A program made the translations under genes and the position numbers. DNA of 18,437 nt, from the NCBI GenBank assembly GCA_900770865.1, contig CAAGLU010000422.1:1-18437 (forward strand), read 5' to 3'. Positions 9,001 through 17,023 of this stretch are shown here, piece after piece. Numbering within the stretch: the stretch's first letter is position 1; each line of letters begins with the position of its first letter. This DNA is from an uncultured Atopobiaceae bacterium. Lineage in GTDB: Bacteria; Actinomycetota; Coriobacteriia; Coriobacteriales; Atopobiaceae. The notes beneath the pieces are model-generated. The model had not been told where the DNA came from and made no database searches. It was given only the letters and a program-made list of their open reading frames with translations.

Positions 9001-10962
9001 GCCCTCTCACTTGAGGGCGGTCAGAGCTATGTGAGCGTGAGCGAGGGCTCCGCGCTCAAGACAGCCGGCCTTGGCAACGACCTGCGCGTGAAGGTCAAGC
9101 GCACAAGCCCCGACACCTCCGACCAGGGCCTCTTCGAGAGCGACTACGGCCAGATCAAGGCTGTCCAGGGCTCCACGGGCAAGGTGGGCATCACGCGTGA
9201 GAACCACGACTACTCCTTCGACTACGAGCTGCCCGTAGGTACCTGGGTCGAGCTCGAGTTCAAGAACGAGAAGAACAAGGTGTCCCTCTATGTGAACGGC
9301 GAGCTTATCGAGCAACTTGGCACAGATGCCGACACCAAGCTCAAGGCCACCTGCATGTTCCCCGTCGAGCGCATTGGCAGCACGACCAACTCCTTCAAGG
9401 GCTACGTCGACAACGTGCGCCTGACTCGTGCGGCGAGCTTCGCCAGCACCGCGGCGCTTGACCAGTCCCTCGTTGTGGCCTCTGGCATCCTTGCGGAGAC
9501 AAACGACGCCCAGCTCGCAGAGCTGGTCGCCCGTGCCCGTGAGGTCGTGGACGTCGTTAACCCCTCGGCCGATGAGGCGGCGTCGCTCAGGGAGCAGCTC
9601 GACGCTCGCATTGCTCAGCTTGACTACGAGGGCGCCAGCTATGCCCGCGTTGACGCACTTCTCGCCCTTATCCCCGCGGACTTGAGCGACTACACCACCC
9701 AGAGCGTTGCCGCGCTTACGGCGGCACGCGACAACGTGGTGAGCGGACTTCCCAAGGCTCAGCAGGCGACCGTCGACCTCTATGCAGAGTCCCTGCAAGC
9801 GGCTATTAACGGGCTTGAGGAACGCTCCGCGAGCGACCTCTTTGCCAAGCTTGCGGGTGTGACGGCCTGCTCCGAGGAGCTCACCGGCGAGACCAAGCCC
9901 AACGGGCCTGCCGCTGCCGCCATCGATGGCGACGAGGGGAGCTTCTGGCACTCGCAGTGGCAGGGGGCAGCTGACAACACCATGCCTCACTGGATTGACG
10001 TGGCACTTGACGAGCCGCGCACCGTCGATGCCGTGGTCTACGTGCCGCGCGGCGACGCGACTAATGGGCGCCTGCTCCAGTACCGCGTCGACGTGCGCAC
10101 CCAGGACAATGGCGTGTCACCGGCGGCGGATGGCGCGGCCGAGTCCACATACAAGACCGTTGCCTCTGGGACGCTTGAGTCCTCCACTGGCGCAAAGACC
10201 ATTGCCTTCGACGCTCCCGCGGCCAACGTGACCAACGTGCGCCTGTACTTCATCACCACCGACGGCACCAGCGCGCAGAACAGGAACAAGTATGCCAGCG
10301 CTGCCGAGATTCGCGTTCGCTACGTGGACACCACGGTCGACATCGACGGCCTGAGCGCCCTCGTCGAGCAGGCTAGTAGCCTGGACGAGAAGGCCTACGA
10401 GGCCGAGGGCTGGAAGTTCCTGCAGCAGGAGGTAGTCTCCGCCAAGGAGCTGCTGGCCTCTGACGTTCCTACGCTCGAGGACGTAAACGCCGCCAAGGCG
10501 TCGCTGCGCTCGGCAATACTCGCACTTGTTCCCGCTGACGAGACGCCCGTGGATCCCGTCGACCCGGACACGCCTGTCGACCCGGATGAGCCCACGGACC
10601 CCGACACGCCCGTAGACCCCGACACCCCCACGGATCCCGACGCGCCTGTCGGCCCTTCGGATCCCGTTGATCCCGCAGGCCCGGATGTCCCGAGCGATCC
10701 TGGCGACCCCTCTGGTCCCCAGGCGCCCGAGGACCCCGGCGACCAAGGCAACAACGAGGGCGGTTCCTCCACCGGTACGGATGCCGCCTCGGGCGAAGCC
10801 ACCTCGGCCGGCACCACCGCGACCGGGGCGCCGCCGTCCAAGGGCTCCTCACTGCCCAATGCGGGAGATGCCCTGCCGCCCATGGCGTTCGTGGCGCTGC
10901 TGGTGGCTGCTGCGGCAGCACTTATCGCCGCCGGCATCGTGATTCGCAAGAAGCGCTCGTAG
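6010..10962 (+). CDS. Secreted cell-wall-anchored GH20 beta-N-acetylhexosaminidase / lacto-N-biosidase-like enzyme
   Basis: This is an extracellular GH20 enzyme of 1650 aa. The signal peptide (about 1-35) ends near AMAAAP. Two related F5-8C/CBM32 modules follow (about 37-190 and 195-355; both carry SHWIYVDL), then an Ig-like segment (about 358-450) and a GH20b-like domain (about 455-585). The GH20 barrel (about 585-925) starts KVRGLILDVGRKTF and contains the Asp766-Glu767 pair in HIGADEFE. Asp polarises the substrate acetamido group and Glu is the acid/base. Next are a LamG/concanavalin-like domain (about 960-1138, AHWSLDDLSDASGNGNDL), FIVAR-like helices (about 1140-1275), a third CBM32 (about 1280-1440), another FIVAR-like segment (about 1445-1510) and a Pro/Asp linker. 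It ends with sorting signal LPNAGD (1615-1620), a transmembrane segment and RKKRS. AGGAG 5 bases before ATG supports the start. The product could be a terminal GlcNAc/GalNAc hydrolase or a lacto-N-biosidase; sequence alone does not decide. Confidence 0.9.
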   Translation: MDRHHQSGVRAVLLACVFLALIVQLALLPVRAMAAAPSDDLALNKTAVADSQEADSVRASNATDGDETSRTSRWGSDRDSSGGSHWIYVDLSAEKDVASVRVFWENRKATAYRIQYATGEAAPDAGSDAWRDAFVSSSRPATTADVINLTSAVKARYVRLYIDSFTATDPDGGVEWDTVSIYEFEIFDHQLTAPQDPSANVAEGKSAQADTVESGTQFTADKAFDGDTSTKASRWASANSDDPENTSHWIYVDLGQLRNVKTVRLYWEQRKPTGYKLQIASGETAPATDDGWTDVYAKDGHPESATDTVRLDEVKQARFVRLLITGSTYADPDGGAAWGTVSLYEMEVYGGEPTATTDTVQGMLDAIEVEAPKKGDTTLKVTIPASEKIEAAYNGTDYEQVVGAQDEGGNIPIYQPVVDTQVKVSFKATNKETGAYQFKEFTITVPGAYQKAAGDNPAPTVVPELREWKGTTGSFAMGSRVLYTGDSLKSTAEALAADYADLFGGKLSVERGDASTAGAGDVVLALTADESLGLQDEGYLMEVTDKVVTTAYTQTGSYWSTRTILQALKSSGNGTIACGTARDYPLYKVRGLILDVGRKTFSMDWLRQMSQELSWYKMNDFQVHLSDNYIWVEEYTNETVDQAYSGFRLESDVKAGGNGGLNKADLTSTDVFYTKDEFRQFITDSRAMGVNVVPEFDMPAHSLAFTKVRPDLRTPTSATRRGNDHLNLLGDKYDDSLAFALSIWDEYTTGENPVFDGQTTIHIGADEFEANGDAYRTFVNDLFTYAEDSGRTARVWGSLTHIKGSVAVSGTGPNGERRQMNIWSTGWADAKEMYDLGFDLIDSLDTKYYIVPNGGYYHSTGLDANTVYNGAINTMGNVTIPAGDAQVLGGSFAVWNDMSGKRENGVSQFDVYQLIDQSAGLYASAAWGKGSRDLATARAAVASVGVAPQTDFGFETTDNEDGVIAHWSLDDLSDASGNGNDLAESANAQLVTVDGVKALSLEGGQSYVSVSEGSALKTAGLGNDLRVKVKRTSPDTSDQGLFESDYGQIKAVQGSTGKVGITRENHDYSFDYELPVGTWVELEFKNEKNKVSLYVNGELIEQLGTDADTKLKATCMFPVERIGSTTNSFKGYVDNVRLTRAASFASTAALDQSLVVASGILAETNDAQLAELVARAREVVDVVNPSADEAASLREQLDARIAQLDYEGASYARVDALLALIPADLSDYTTQSVAALTAARDNVVSGLPKAQQATVDLYAESLQAAINGLEERSASDLFAKLAGVTACSEELTGETKPNGPAAAAIDGDEGSFWHSQWQGAADNTMPHWIDVALDEPRTVDAVVYVPRGDATNGRLLQYRVDVRTQDNGVSPAADGAAESTYKTVASGTLESSTGAKTIAFDAPAANVTNVRLYFITTDGTSAQNRNKYASAAEIRVRYVDTTVDIDGLSALVEQASSLDEKAYEAEGWKFLQQEVVSAKELLASDVPTLEDVNAAKASLRSAILALVPADETPVDPVDPDTPVDPDEPTDPDTPVDPDTPTDPDAPVGPSDPVDPAGPDVPSDPGDPSGPQAPEDPGDQGNNEGGSSTGTDAASGEATSAGTTATGAPPSKGSSLPNAGDALPPMAFVALLVAAAAALIAAGIVIRKKRS
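10546..10740 (+). repeat. Pro/Asp-rich wall-spanning linker repeats of the GH20 protein
   Basis: Codons here encode degenerate units such as PVDPDTPVDPDEPTDPDTP, later diverging to PSDPGDPSGPQAPEDPG. The composition and position, just before a Ser/Thr/Gly/Ala-rich stretch and the sorting signal, match the linker in the GH2 protein. The GH84 protein lacks such a linker and has FIVAR-like repeats in the equivalent place. Confidence 0.75.
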
Positions 10963-10978
10963 GCGCATGGAAGCCCGT

Positions 10979-11010
10979 GCGCGCGGGATGGCCCGCTCCG
11001 TTCCGCGCGC
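10979..11010 (+). other. Intercistronic hairpin between the GH20 and GH84 genes
   Basis: GCGCGCGGGA (10979-10988) pairs with TTCCGCGCGC (11001-11010), giving a 10-bp stem with one G-U pair and a 12-base loop. There is no T-tract after it. The AAGGAG ribosome binding site of the GH84 gene begins 10 bases downstream (11021). It is unlikely to terminate transcription. It may be an RNase-processing or mRNA-stability element, or may influence translation initiation of the GH84 gene. Confidence 0.5.
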
Positions 11011-11031
11011 CTCACTATGCAAGGAGAGAAG

Positions 11032-14000
11032 ATGAGGTCAATCCATACGAAGGTACTGGGGGTTCTCGCCGCCATGGCGCTTGTCGTGCTGGGGGTCGTC
11101 TTGGCCCCCGCACGTGCGCTCGCGGACGAGGCCTACCAGATCTATCCCACGCCGCACAGCGTCGTCTATGCAGACGGCACGCAGACCCTGCGCTCGACCG
11201 TCACGACCGTTGTCGAAGACGGCATTGACGCCGAGACCCAAGCCCGCTTGGCCGAGGTTCTCGCGCTCAAGGGCATGACGGCGGCAAGCTCCGGGTCTGT
11301 GCCCACGTCGCGTGGCACGACCTCCATTCTTGTGGGCGTGAAGGGGTCCGGCGAGGCCGTTGACGCCTATGTAGACCAGCTCATCGAGACCGGCTCCCTT
11401 GCTGTGGCTAATGACCTCTTTGACAGGACTGACGCCTACCTTCTCGCCTCCGTTCCCGCCGGCGACGGCGCCGACCAGCTGATCGTGCTGGGTAACAGCA
11501 CCGACGCGGCCTACTACGGCCTCACGACGCTCTACCAGATTCTCCAACAGACCGATGGCGCCACATTGCGCGCGTTTACCATCTGCGACTACGCCGACGT
11601 CAAGACCCGTGGCTTCATCGAGGGCTACTACGGTGACCCTTGGAGCACCGAGGACCGTGTGAACCTCATGACCTGGGGCGGCTACTACAAGCTCAACGCC
11701 TACGTGTACGCACCCAAGGACGATCCCAAGCACAACTCCAACTGGCGTGACCTCTACACCGAGGACGAGCTGCGCGAGAAGATCGACCCGCTTGCCAAGG
11801 CGGGCAACGACTCCAAGTGCCGCTTTGTCTACGCGCTGCACCCCTTCATGGCCAGCCCCATCACGTCCTCCAACTACGACAGTTCCGTGGCCACTCTCAA
11901 GGCAAAGTTCCAGCAGGTTATGGACCACGGCGTGCGGCAGATTGCCATTCTCGCCGATGACGCCGGCAACCAGGGTTCTGCGCTCTACACCAGGCTCCTC
12001 ACCGACATGACCGCCTGGATTCACGACCAGCAGAAGGCCACCAACGAGGACGGCTCGCTTAAGTACCCCGGCCTCAAGGACACAATTGTCTTCTGCCCCG
12101 TCAACTACATGGGCGCCGGTGAGTCCTGGTACGGCAACCTTCCTGAGAACATCCAGGTGGTCAATACCGGCAACCAGGTGTGGGGCAAGATCGACAACGG
12201 CTTTGCCACGCGCTTCAAGGCCAACTCTGGGCGCTCGCCTTTCATGTGGATCAACTGGCCCTGCTCCGACAACGACAAGGACGCCCTGCACATGGGCGGC
12301 TACCAGAACTTCCTGGGCTCTGACGTTACCCCCGGCAGCGTCGAGGGCGTGGTGCTCAACCCCATGCAGCAGTCCGAGCCTTCCAAGCAGGCAATCTTCA
12401 TGAACGCGGACTTTACCTGGAACCTGTGGCAGGGCTACGGCCGAGCCGACCGGGCCTGGGAGGACTCCTACTCCTACGTCGACCACAACTCTCCCGTTGC
12501 CACCAAGGGCTCCGACGCGCTCCGCGAGCTCTCCCGCAACATGCTCCGCATGTACGGCGGCGGCACCACCTGGGAAAACGGCGAGTCGGCGGCCATCAAG
12601 GACCAGCTCACGAGCTTCCAGGCCAAGCTCTCCGCTGGCAGCGTCACCACGGATGATATCGCCGCAATGGAGAAGGACTTCTCGGACCTCCGCCAGACCG
12701 CGCGCGACTACAAGGCAAACGCGGGCAATGAGGCCATGCTCAACCAGATGAGCCCGTGGGTCGAGACCTGGGAGGACCTCACCACCGCAGCCCTCTCCGA
12801 CCTCGCGGCGCTTCGCGCACAGCTTGCCGGAGACACCGCGGGGCTCCTCTCGCACCACTCCACGGCAACGGCGTCCCTGGAGGCAGCCAACGGCCATGGC
12901 TTCCACTACGTGAACCACACCGAGTACGCCCGCGTGGGAAAGGCCTACGTTACGCCCACCGTTAACGCCCTGGCAGACTACGTGGCAGACCAGGCAGAGC
13001 TTGCAGCGAATCCCAACGCGGACATCACGCGTTTTGTGACCAACCGCTCCGACGCTCCCGCCGGCGACCCCTCCAATGCCTATGACGGAGACACCTCGAC
13101 AAGCGTCATCTACAAGTCGCCCAACAAGCTCACGGCAGGCACCTACTTTGGGCTCACCAAGACACACCCCTTCACTCTTGAGAGCGTGTGCTTTACCCAG
13201 GGGGATGGCAAGGACTTCATGGACCACGCCAAGCTACAGTGGTTCGACGGCACCGCCTGGCATGACATCGAGGGCCACACAGACGAGACGGGCCAGGTTG
13301 TGAAGGCAGGAGGCCTGGGCATTGTCAACGCTTATGGCGTGCGCATCGTGGCGACTCAGGACAACGAGAAGGACGCCTGGCCCACCATCAAGGAGATTTC
13401 GATTAACCCGGCAGCAGGCGAGGAGCCTTCGGTCTATACCGGCACCGTCTCGCTCGAGAACCAGGTCGACACCGGCTACGGGAGCCCCGCCTCAGCAAGC
13501 GACGCCCAGGATGGCACCTACGGGTGGTTCAAGAATGCGCAGGGCAAGGACTACACCGTCGAGGGCGCTGCCGTGGTGGTTGCCTTCGATGGTGCCAAGA
13601 CCATTGGGGGCATCGTCTTCAAGCAGGACCCTGGCGACGCGATTGCCTCCGGTACGGCGTACTACCAGGGCGCAGATGACCAGTGGCATGAGGCAGGCAG
13701 CGTAAACGGCGACGCAAGCCAGAACATCTCGCTCTCCTCGCCCGTGGAGGCCAAGGCCATCAAGGTCGTGAACGGCGCCAGTACCGAGAAGTGGTGGAAG
13801 GTGCTCGAGCTTCACGCCACGAGGGGCGAGGCGAGCGAGCCCCAGGTAGAGGCTGCGGTCACGCTCTCCGAGGGCATGTCTCACTATCAGAGCTACGCCG
13901 AGGCCAACGTCGTGGACGGGCAGGACGCCACGGCGCTCTGGGCAACCGGTACGGGCTCTGGCAGGAACATCGCCGTAAATGACGCGGTGACCATTACCTT

Positions 14001-16962
14001 CTCTCAGCCCAAGAGTGTGGGGAGTGTCCGCATTGTCCAGGGCAACAAGCCCAACGGCAGCGGTGTGGGTGACGCCCTCGAGAGTGGCGTGCTCGAAGTC
14101 CAGGACGAGGGCTCGGACACCTGGGAGAAGGTCGCAGACGTGACCTCCGCTACCAGCCAGACCCTGGAGTTCCCCGAGCGCGAGGTGAGGGGCATCCGCA
14201 TCCGCGCCACGCAAGACACCAATGGCTGGTGGGTCCTGAACGAGGTCACCGCCTCAAAGGGCACGCCCACCAACCTGGGCACCATCCGCACCAACATCGA
14301 GGGCGTGTCCCTCTCGGCTTCCGCTAAGAACGGCACCGTGACGCTCTCCGACGGGACCGTTGCCTTTGCCAGCGGCTCCTTCCTGGCCGTCGACCTGGGT
14401 GCCATGCGCAACGGCGTGACCATCGACGCTGGTCAGAGCACTATCCCCGCGGGTGTCCCGCTCGTGTACTCGCAGAACGCGCTCGAGTGGACCGAGTACG
14501 ATGCCTCCGCAGGACCTGTTGCCGCTCGCTTTGTAGGCGTTCGTGCCACGGGGGATGCCCAGGTGGTTTTCAAGGGCTTCTCGGCAAGCTATGCGAGAAG
14601 GACCGAGCCCTCGTTTGTGGGCAAGACCGGGGCTGTGGGCGCCTTCGAGGCCGCAAGGCTCTTTGACGGCAATGTGACCACCACGTACAAGAACAACCAT
14701 GGGCCCAACGCGGGCGACACGGTGATTTTTGACCTGGGCCAGGAGCGAGTTATTCACTCGATTGCCTACTACGTGCCCGAGACCAGCTTCGACTATATTC
14801 GCAATGCGGTCGTGGAGGTTGCGCAGGCTGTTGACGCTTCCGAGTGGACTCCCGTCCTCAAGATCAACGGTGACGAGATTGTCCCCAATGAGTTCGACAC
14901 CAGCACCGCAAAGACGGCGGCGTGGCTCACGCATGACCCACAGAATCCCGGCAACATGTACACCGCCAACCCCAAGACGTCCGCAACGCAGGGCAACCAG
15001 AGCGATCCCAACGGCACCGACGAGCTCGATGTGACTGCCCGCTACGTGCGCATTCGCTTTACCGGCACCTACACCCAGCGCTGGGTCGAGATAGGCGAGC
15101 TGCTCATCAACGGCGGCGAGTATGTCTCCCCGTATTGCGACGCTGACGTGGTCTCGACCAGCGTCGAGCAGCCCGGCATGTCGCCTGCAAACCTCATCGA
15201 CGGTAAGACCTCAACGGTCTGGGCGCCCGCGTCTGATTCCGGCAGCGTGACCTACCACGTGTCCGAGCCGCTCTCCACCAACGGTGCCCCCAAGCAGGGA
15301 GTGCGCATTGTTTCCTCCGGCACGCCGAGCAACGCCACCGTCACGGCGACGGTCTACACGGGCGATGCCTACGACGCTACCGAAAACATCGAGCTAGGCC
15401 GGCTTGACCAGCCCATCGCCGAGTTCACGTTTGCCCGCGCCGCAACCGCCAGGGCCGTGCCATTCTCGGCCGTGAAGGACATCACCATCTCCTGGCAGGA
15501 GGCAAAGCCCCAGGTAGCCGAAGTGTTCGTGCTCGACGAGGCAACGGCTGCCGATAAGGTCGCGCTGACGGACGCCTACAACGCCGCCAGGGGCACCGAG
15601 ACGAGCTCCTGGACGTCGGACAGCAGGGCATCGTTCGAGGAGGCGCTCGAGAACGCCAAGTCTGCGCTTGATGCCGCAAACGCCACGCAGGGCTACGTCG
15701 ATTCGGCCCAGGCGTCGCTTGAGAGCGCGCTTGCTGCCAAGGTCGAGCGCTATGCGGGGACCGAGCTTTCCGAGCTGGTTGCGGCGCACGTACCCAACGA
15801 CGACGGAACCTACTCTGTGAGGAGCTACCAGGCCTATACCGAGGCGTATGACGCGGCGGCCGCTGCCCTTGAGGCGGCGGACAACCTTTCGCAGGCGGAC
15901 GGCGACGCGCTCGCCGCGTCGCTCAAGGCAGCTCGCGATGCCCTGGCCTTCGACAAGACCGGTGCAGACCGCGCCAGCCAGGCGGCGCGCGATGCCGAGG
16001 TGATCTTCTCGTCCGGAACCTACACCACAAGCACGCGCGGCCAGTACGATAGCGCGCTTACGACACTCAAGGGGCTGCTTGCTAACGAGGCGGCTACGCC
16101 AGGCGAGCTCATGGGCGCAACGGACGCACTTCTCGCCACCGAGGGAGAGCTCGTTGACGCAGCGGGTCTCGTTGCCGAGCGTGAGGAGTTCGAGAAGACC
16201 TCGGCAGGCGGCTACACGGCCGAGAGCTACGCCGCATACCAGAAGGCCTACGACGACTCCGCAGCCGTTCTGGAAGCTGGAACGGCCGAAGAGGTCGCCG
16301 CGGCGACCGCTGCCCTGCGCGAGGCCAAGGCTGCGCTTGTCGCGTATGACCTGGATGCAATCGTCGCCGATGCCGAGTCCCTCTCCGAGGACGACTACAC
16401 GGCTGCAAGCTGGGCCCCGTTCGCGCAGGCACTTGCCACCGCGAAGGTCGAGCACGACCCCGCCCAGAGCCGTGCCCTTGGCCAGGCCGTGATTGATGCA
16501 CGCGCCAACCTAGTGAGCGTTGTTGCCCTGAGGGAGGCCATTGCTGCGGCGGAGGCCGTTGACTCCACCGCGTACACGACAGACTCCGTGGCGGCACTCA
16601 ACGCTGCAATCGACGCTGCGCGCGCACTGCTCGACAGAGGAACCGCGGAAGAGGTCGAGGCGGCCCGCGTGGCCATCGCCAATGCGCTGCGCGACCTTAC
16701 GCCCGCAGGGCCTGCCGAGGGCGGGTACACGAACGCGCCGTCCGAAGGTGGCGCTGACAGCGGTAACGCTGGCGTGACCATACCCGGCAGCGATAACGAT
16801 ACCTCCGGTACCACTCTGGGCACGGGCATCGCGAAGCCCGCACCCAAGGGGCAGGGGACACCCAACACCGGCGACGACACCTCCCCGGCGCTGGTGTTGG
16901 GCGCGCTTCTCTCAGCCGGTCCCGCGCTTGTGGTTGCGGGACGCCTTCGCCGCAGGGCGTAG
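11032..16962 (+). CDS. Secreted cell-wall-anchored GH84 beta-N-acetylglucosaminidase (NagJ/hyaluronidase-type) with five galactose-binding-like modules and FIVAR stalk
   Basis: This is an extracellular GH84 enzyme of 1976 aa using substrate-assisted catalysis on terminal beta-GlcNAc. ATG 11032 is preferred over ATG 11017 because AAGGAG (11021-11026) lies 5 bases before it and the signal peptide then begins MRSIHTK and ends ALA|DE (about 1-32). An N-terminal GH20b-like domain (about 35-180) precedes the GH84 barrel (about 185-480). The barrel has the hallmark RGFIEGYYGDPWS (193-205) and the catalytic pair Asp309-Asp310 in ILADDAG, equivalent to Asp297/Asp298 of Clostridium perfringens NagJ. 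A helical domain (about 485-660) follows. Then come five F5-8C/CBM32-like regions (about 660-790, 800-935, 940-1080, 1190-1365 and 1366-1503), with a divergent beta domain at 1083-1188. Six FIVAR-like three-helix repeats (about 1509-1890) lead to sorting signal TPNTGD (1943-1948), a hydrophobic segment and RLRRRA. Likely targets are mucin or glycoprotein GlcNAc; hyaluronan activity is only implied by older family names. Confidence 0.92.
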   Translation: MRSIHTKVLGVLAAMALVVLGVVLAPARALADEAYQIYPTPHSVVYADGTQTLRSTVTTVVEDGIDAETQARLAEVLALKGMTAASSGSVPTSRGTTSILVGVKGSGEAVDAYVDQLIETGSLAVANDLFDRTDAYLLASVPAGDGADQLIVLGNSTDAAYYGLTTLYQILQQTDGATLRAFTICDYADVKTRGFIEGYYGDPWSTEDRVNLMTWGGYYKLNAYVYAPKDDPKHNSNWRDLYTEDELREKIDPLAKAGNDSKCRFVYALHPFMASPITSSNYDSSVATLKAKFQQVMDHGVRQIAILADDAGNQGSALYTRLLTDMTAWIHDQQKATNEDGSLKYPGLKDTIVFCPVNYMGAGESWYGNLPENIQVVNTGNQVWGKIDNGFATRFKANSGRSPFMWINWPCSDNDKDALHMGGYQNFLGSDVTPGSVEGVVLNPMQQSEPSKQAIFMNADFTWNLWQGYGRADRAWEDSYSYVDHNSPVATKGSDALRELSRNMLRMYGGGTTWENGESAAIKDQLTSFQAKLSAGSVTTDDIAAMEKDFSDLRQTARDYKANAGNEAMLNQMSPWVETWEDLTTAALSDLAALRAQLAGDTAGLLSHHSTATASLEAANGHGFHYVNHTEYARVGKAYVTPTVNALADYVADQAELAANPNADITRFVTNRSDAPAGDPSNAYDGDTSTSVIYKSPNKLTAGTYFGLTKTHPFTLESVCFTQGDGKDFMDHAKLQWFDGTAWHDIEGHTDETGQVVKAGGLGIVNAYGVRIVATQDNEKDAWPTIKEISINPAAGEEPSVYTGTVSLENQVDTGYGSPASASDAQDGTYGWFKNAQGKDYTVEGAAVVVAFDGAKTIGGIVFKQDPGDAIASGTAYYQGADDQWHEAGSVNGDASQNISLSSPVEAKAIKVVNGASTEKWWKVLELHATRGEASEPQVEAAVTLSEGMSHYQSYAEANVVDGQDATALWATGTGSGRNIAVNDAVTITFSQPKSVGSVRIVQGNKPNGSGVGDALESGVLEVQDEGSDTWEKVADVTSATSQTLEFPEREVRGIRIRATQDTNGWWVLNEVTASKGTPTNLGTIRTNIEGVSLSASAKNGTVTLSDGTVAFASGSFLAVDLGAMRNGVTIDAGQSTIPAGVPLVYSQNALEWTEYDASAGPVAARFVGVRATGDAQVVFKGFSASYARRTEPSFVGKTGAVGAFEAARLFDGNVTTTYKNNHGPNAGDTVIFDLGQERVIHSIAYYVPETSFDYIRNAVVEVAQAVDASEWTPVLKINGDEIVPNEFDTSTAKTAAWLTHDPQNPGNMYTANPKTSATQGNQSDPNGTDELDVTARYVRIRFTGTYTQRWVEIGELLINGGEYVSPYCDADVVSTSVEQPGMSPANLIDGKTSTVWAPASDSGSVTYHVSEPLSTNGAPKQGVRIVSSGTPSNATVTATVYTGDAYDATENIELGRLDQPIAEFTFARAATARAVPFSAVKDITISWQEAKPQVAEVFVLDEATAADKVALTDAYNAARGTETSSWTSDSRASFEEALENAKSALDAANATQGYVDSAQASLESALAAKVERYAGTELSELVAAHVPNDDGTYSVRSYQAYTEAYDAAAAALEAADNLSQADGDALAASLKAARDALAFDKTGADRASQAARDAEVIFSSGTYTTSTRGQYDSALTTLKGLLANEAATPGELMGATDALLATEGELVDAAGLVAEREEFEKTSAGGYTAESYAAYQKAYDDSAAVLEAGTAEEVAAATAALREAKAALVAYDLDAIVADAESLSEDDYTAASWAPFAQALATAKVEHDPAQSRALGQAVIDARANLVSVVALREAIAAAEAVDSTAYTTDSVAALNAAIDAARALLDRGTAEEVEAARVAIANALRDLTPAGPAEGGYTNAPSEGGADSGNAGVTIPGSDNDTSGTTLGTGIAKPAPKGQGTPNTGDDTSPALVLGALLSAGPALVVAGRLRRRA
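15556..16704 (+). repeat. Six FIVAR-like helical stalk repeats in the GH84 protein
   Basis: About six units of 56-65 residues share the pattern of a Tyr/Thr-containing loop (for example YTAESYAAYQKAY, YTAASWAPFAQAL, YTTDSVAALNAAI) between Ala/Glu-rich helices, and end near an A-L-x-x-L/V motif. Units four and six share GTAEEV followed by an Ala-rich helix. This matches FIVAR-type three-helix stalk domains of Gram-positive surface proteins and would hold the catalytic domain away from the wall. The DNA copies have diverged, so this is an old protein repeat, not a recent tandem duplication. Confidence 0.65.
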
Positions 16963-16973
16963 AGCAAACCGCA

Positions 16974-17018
16974 AGAACGTATGCGGGGCCGCAGGTTCTA
17001 CCCTGCGGCCCCGTTCTT
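16974..17018 (+). terminator. Rho-independent terminator ending the glycosidase operon
   Basis: A perfect 12-bp stem CGGGGCCGCAGG (16984-16995) / CCTGCGGCCCCG (17002-17013) has a 6-base loop and is followed by TTCTT. An outer pairing of AAGAAC (16974-16979) with GTTCTT (17013-17018) can extend the structure through a small bulge. It begins 12 bases after the GH84 stop codon. The ATPase gene converges from the other side, so the element may also help block read-through in that direction, although there is no adjacent A-run to serve the minus strand. Confidence 0.88.
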
Positions 17019-17023
17019 GTCAG

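Noticed and set aside
11017..11031. Upstream in-frame ATG (11017) as start of the GH84 gene
   Set aside because: The Shine-Dalgarno AAGGAG lies between it and ATG 11032 and is correctly spaced only for the latter; starting at 11032 gives a normal signal peptide n-region.
11038..13227. A 729-codon open frame antisense to the GH84 gene
   Set aside because: It lies wholly opposite a well-supported GH84 coding region, shows no recognisable domain, and is the kind of long shadow frame expected in GC-rich genes with biased third positions.
15556..16704. Recent tandem duplication or mobile element in the GH84 3' region
   Set aside because: The similarity is at protein-fold level (FIVAR-like); the DNA copies are diverged and no inverted ends or transposase are present.
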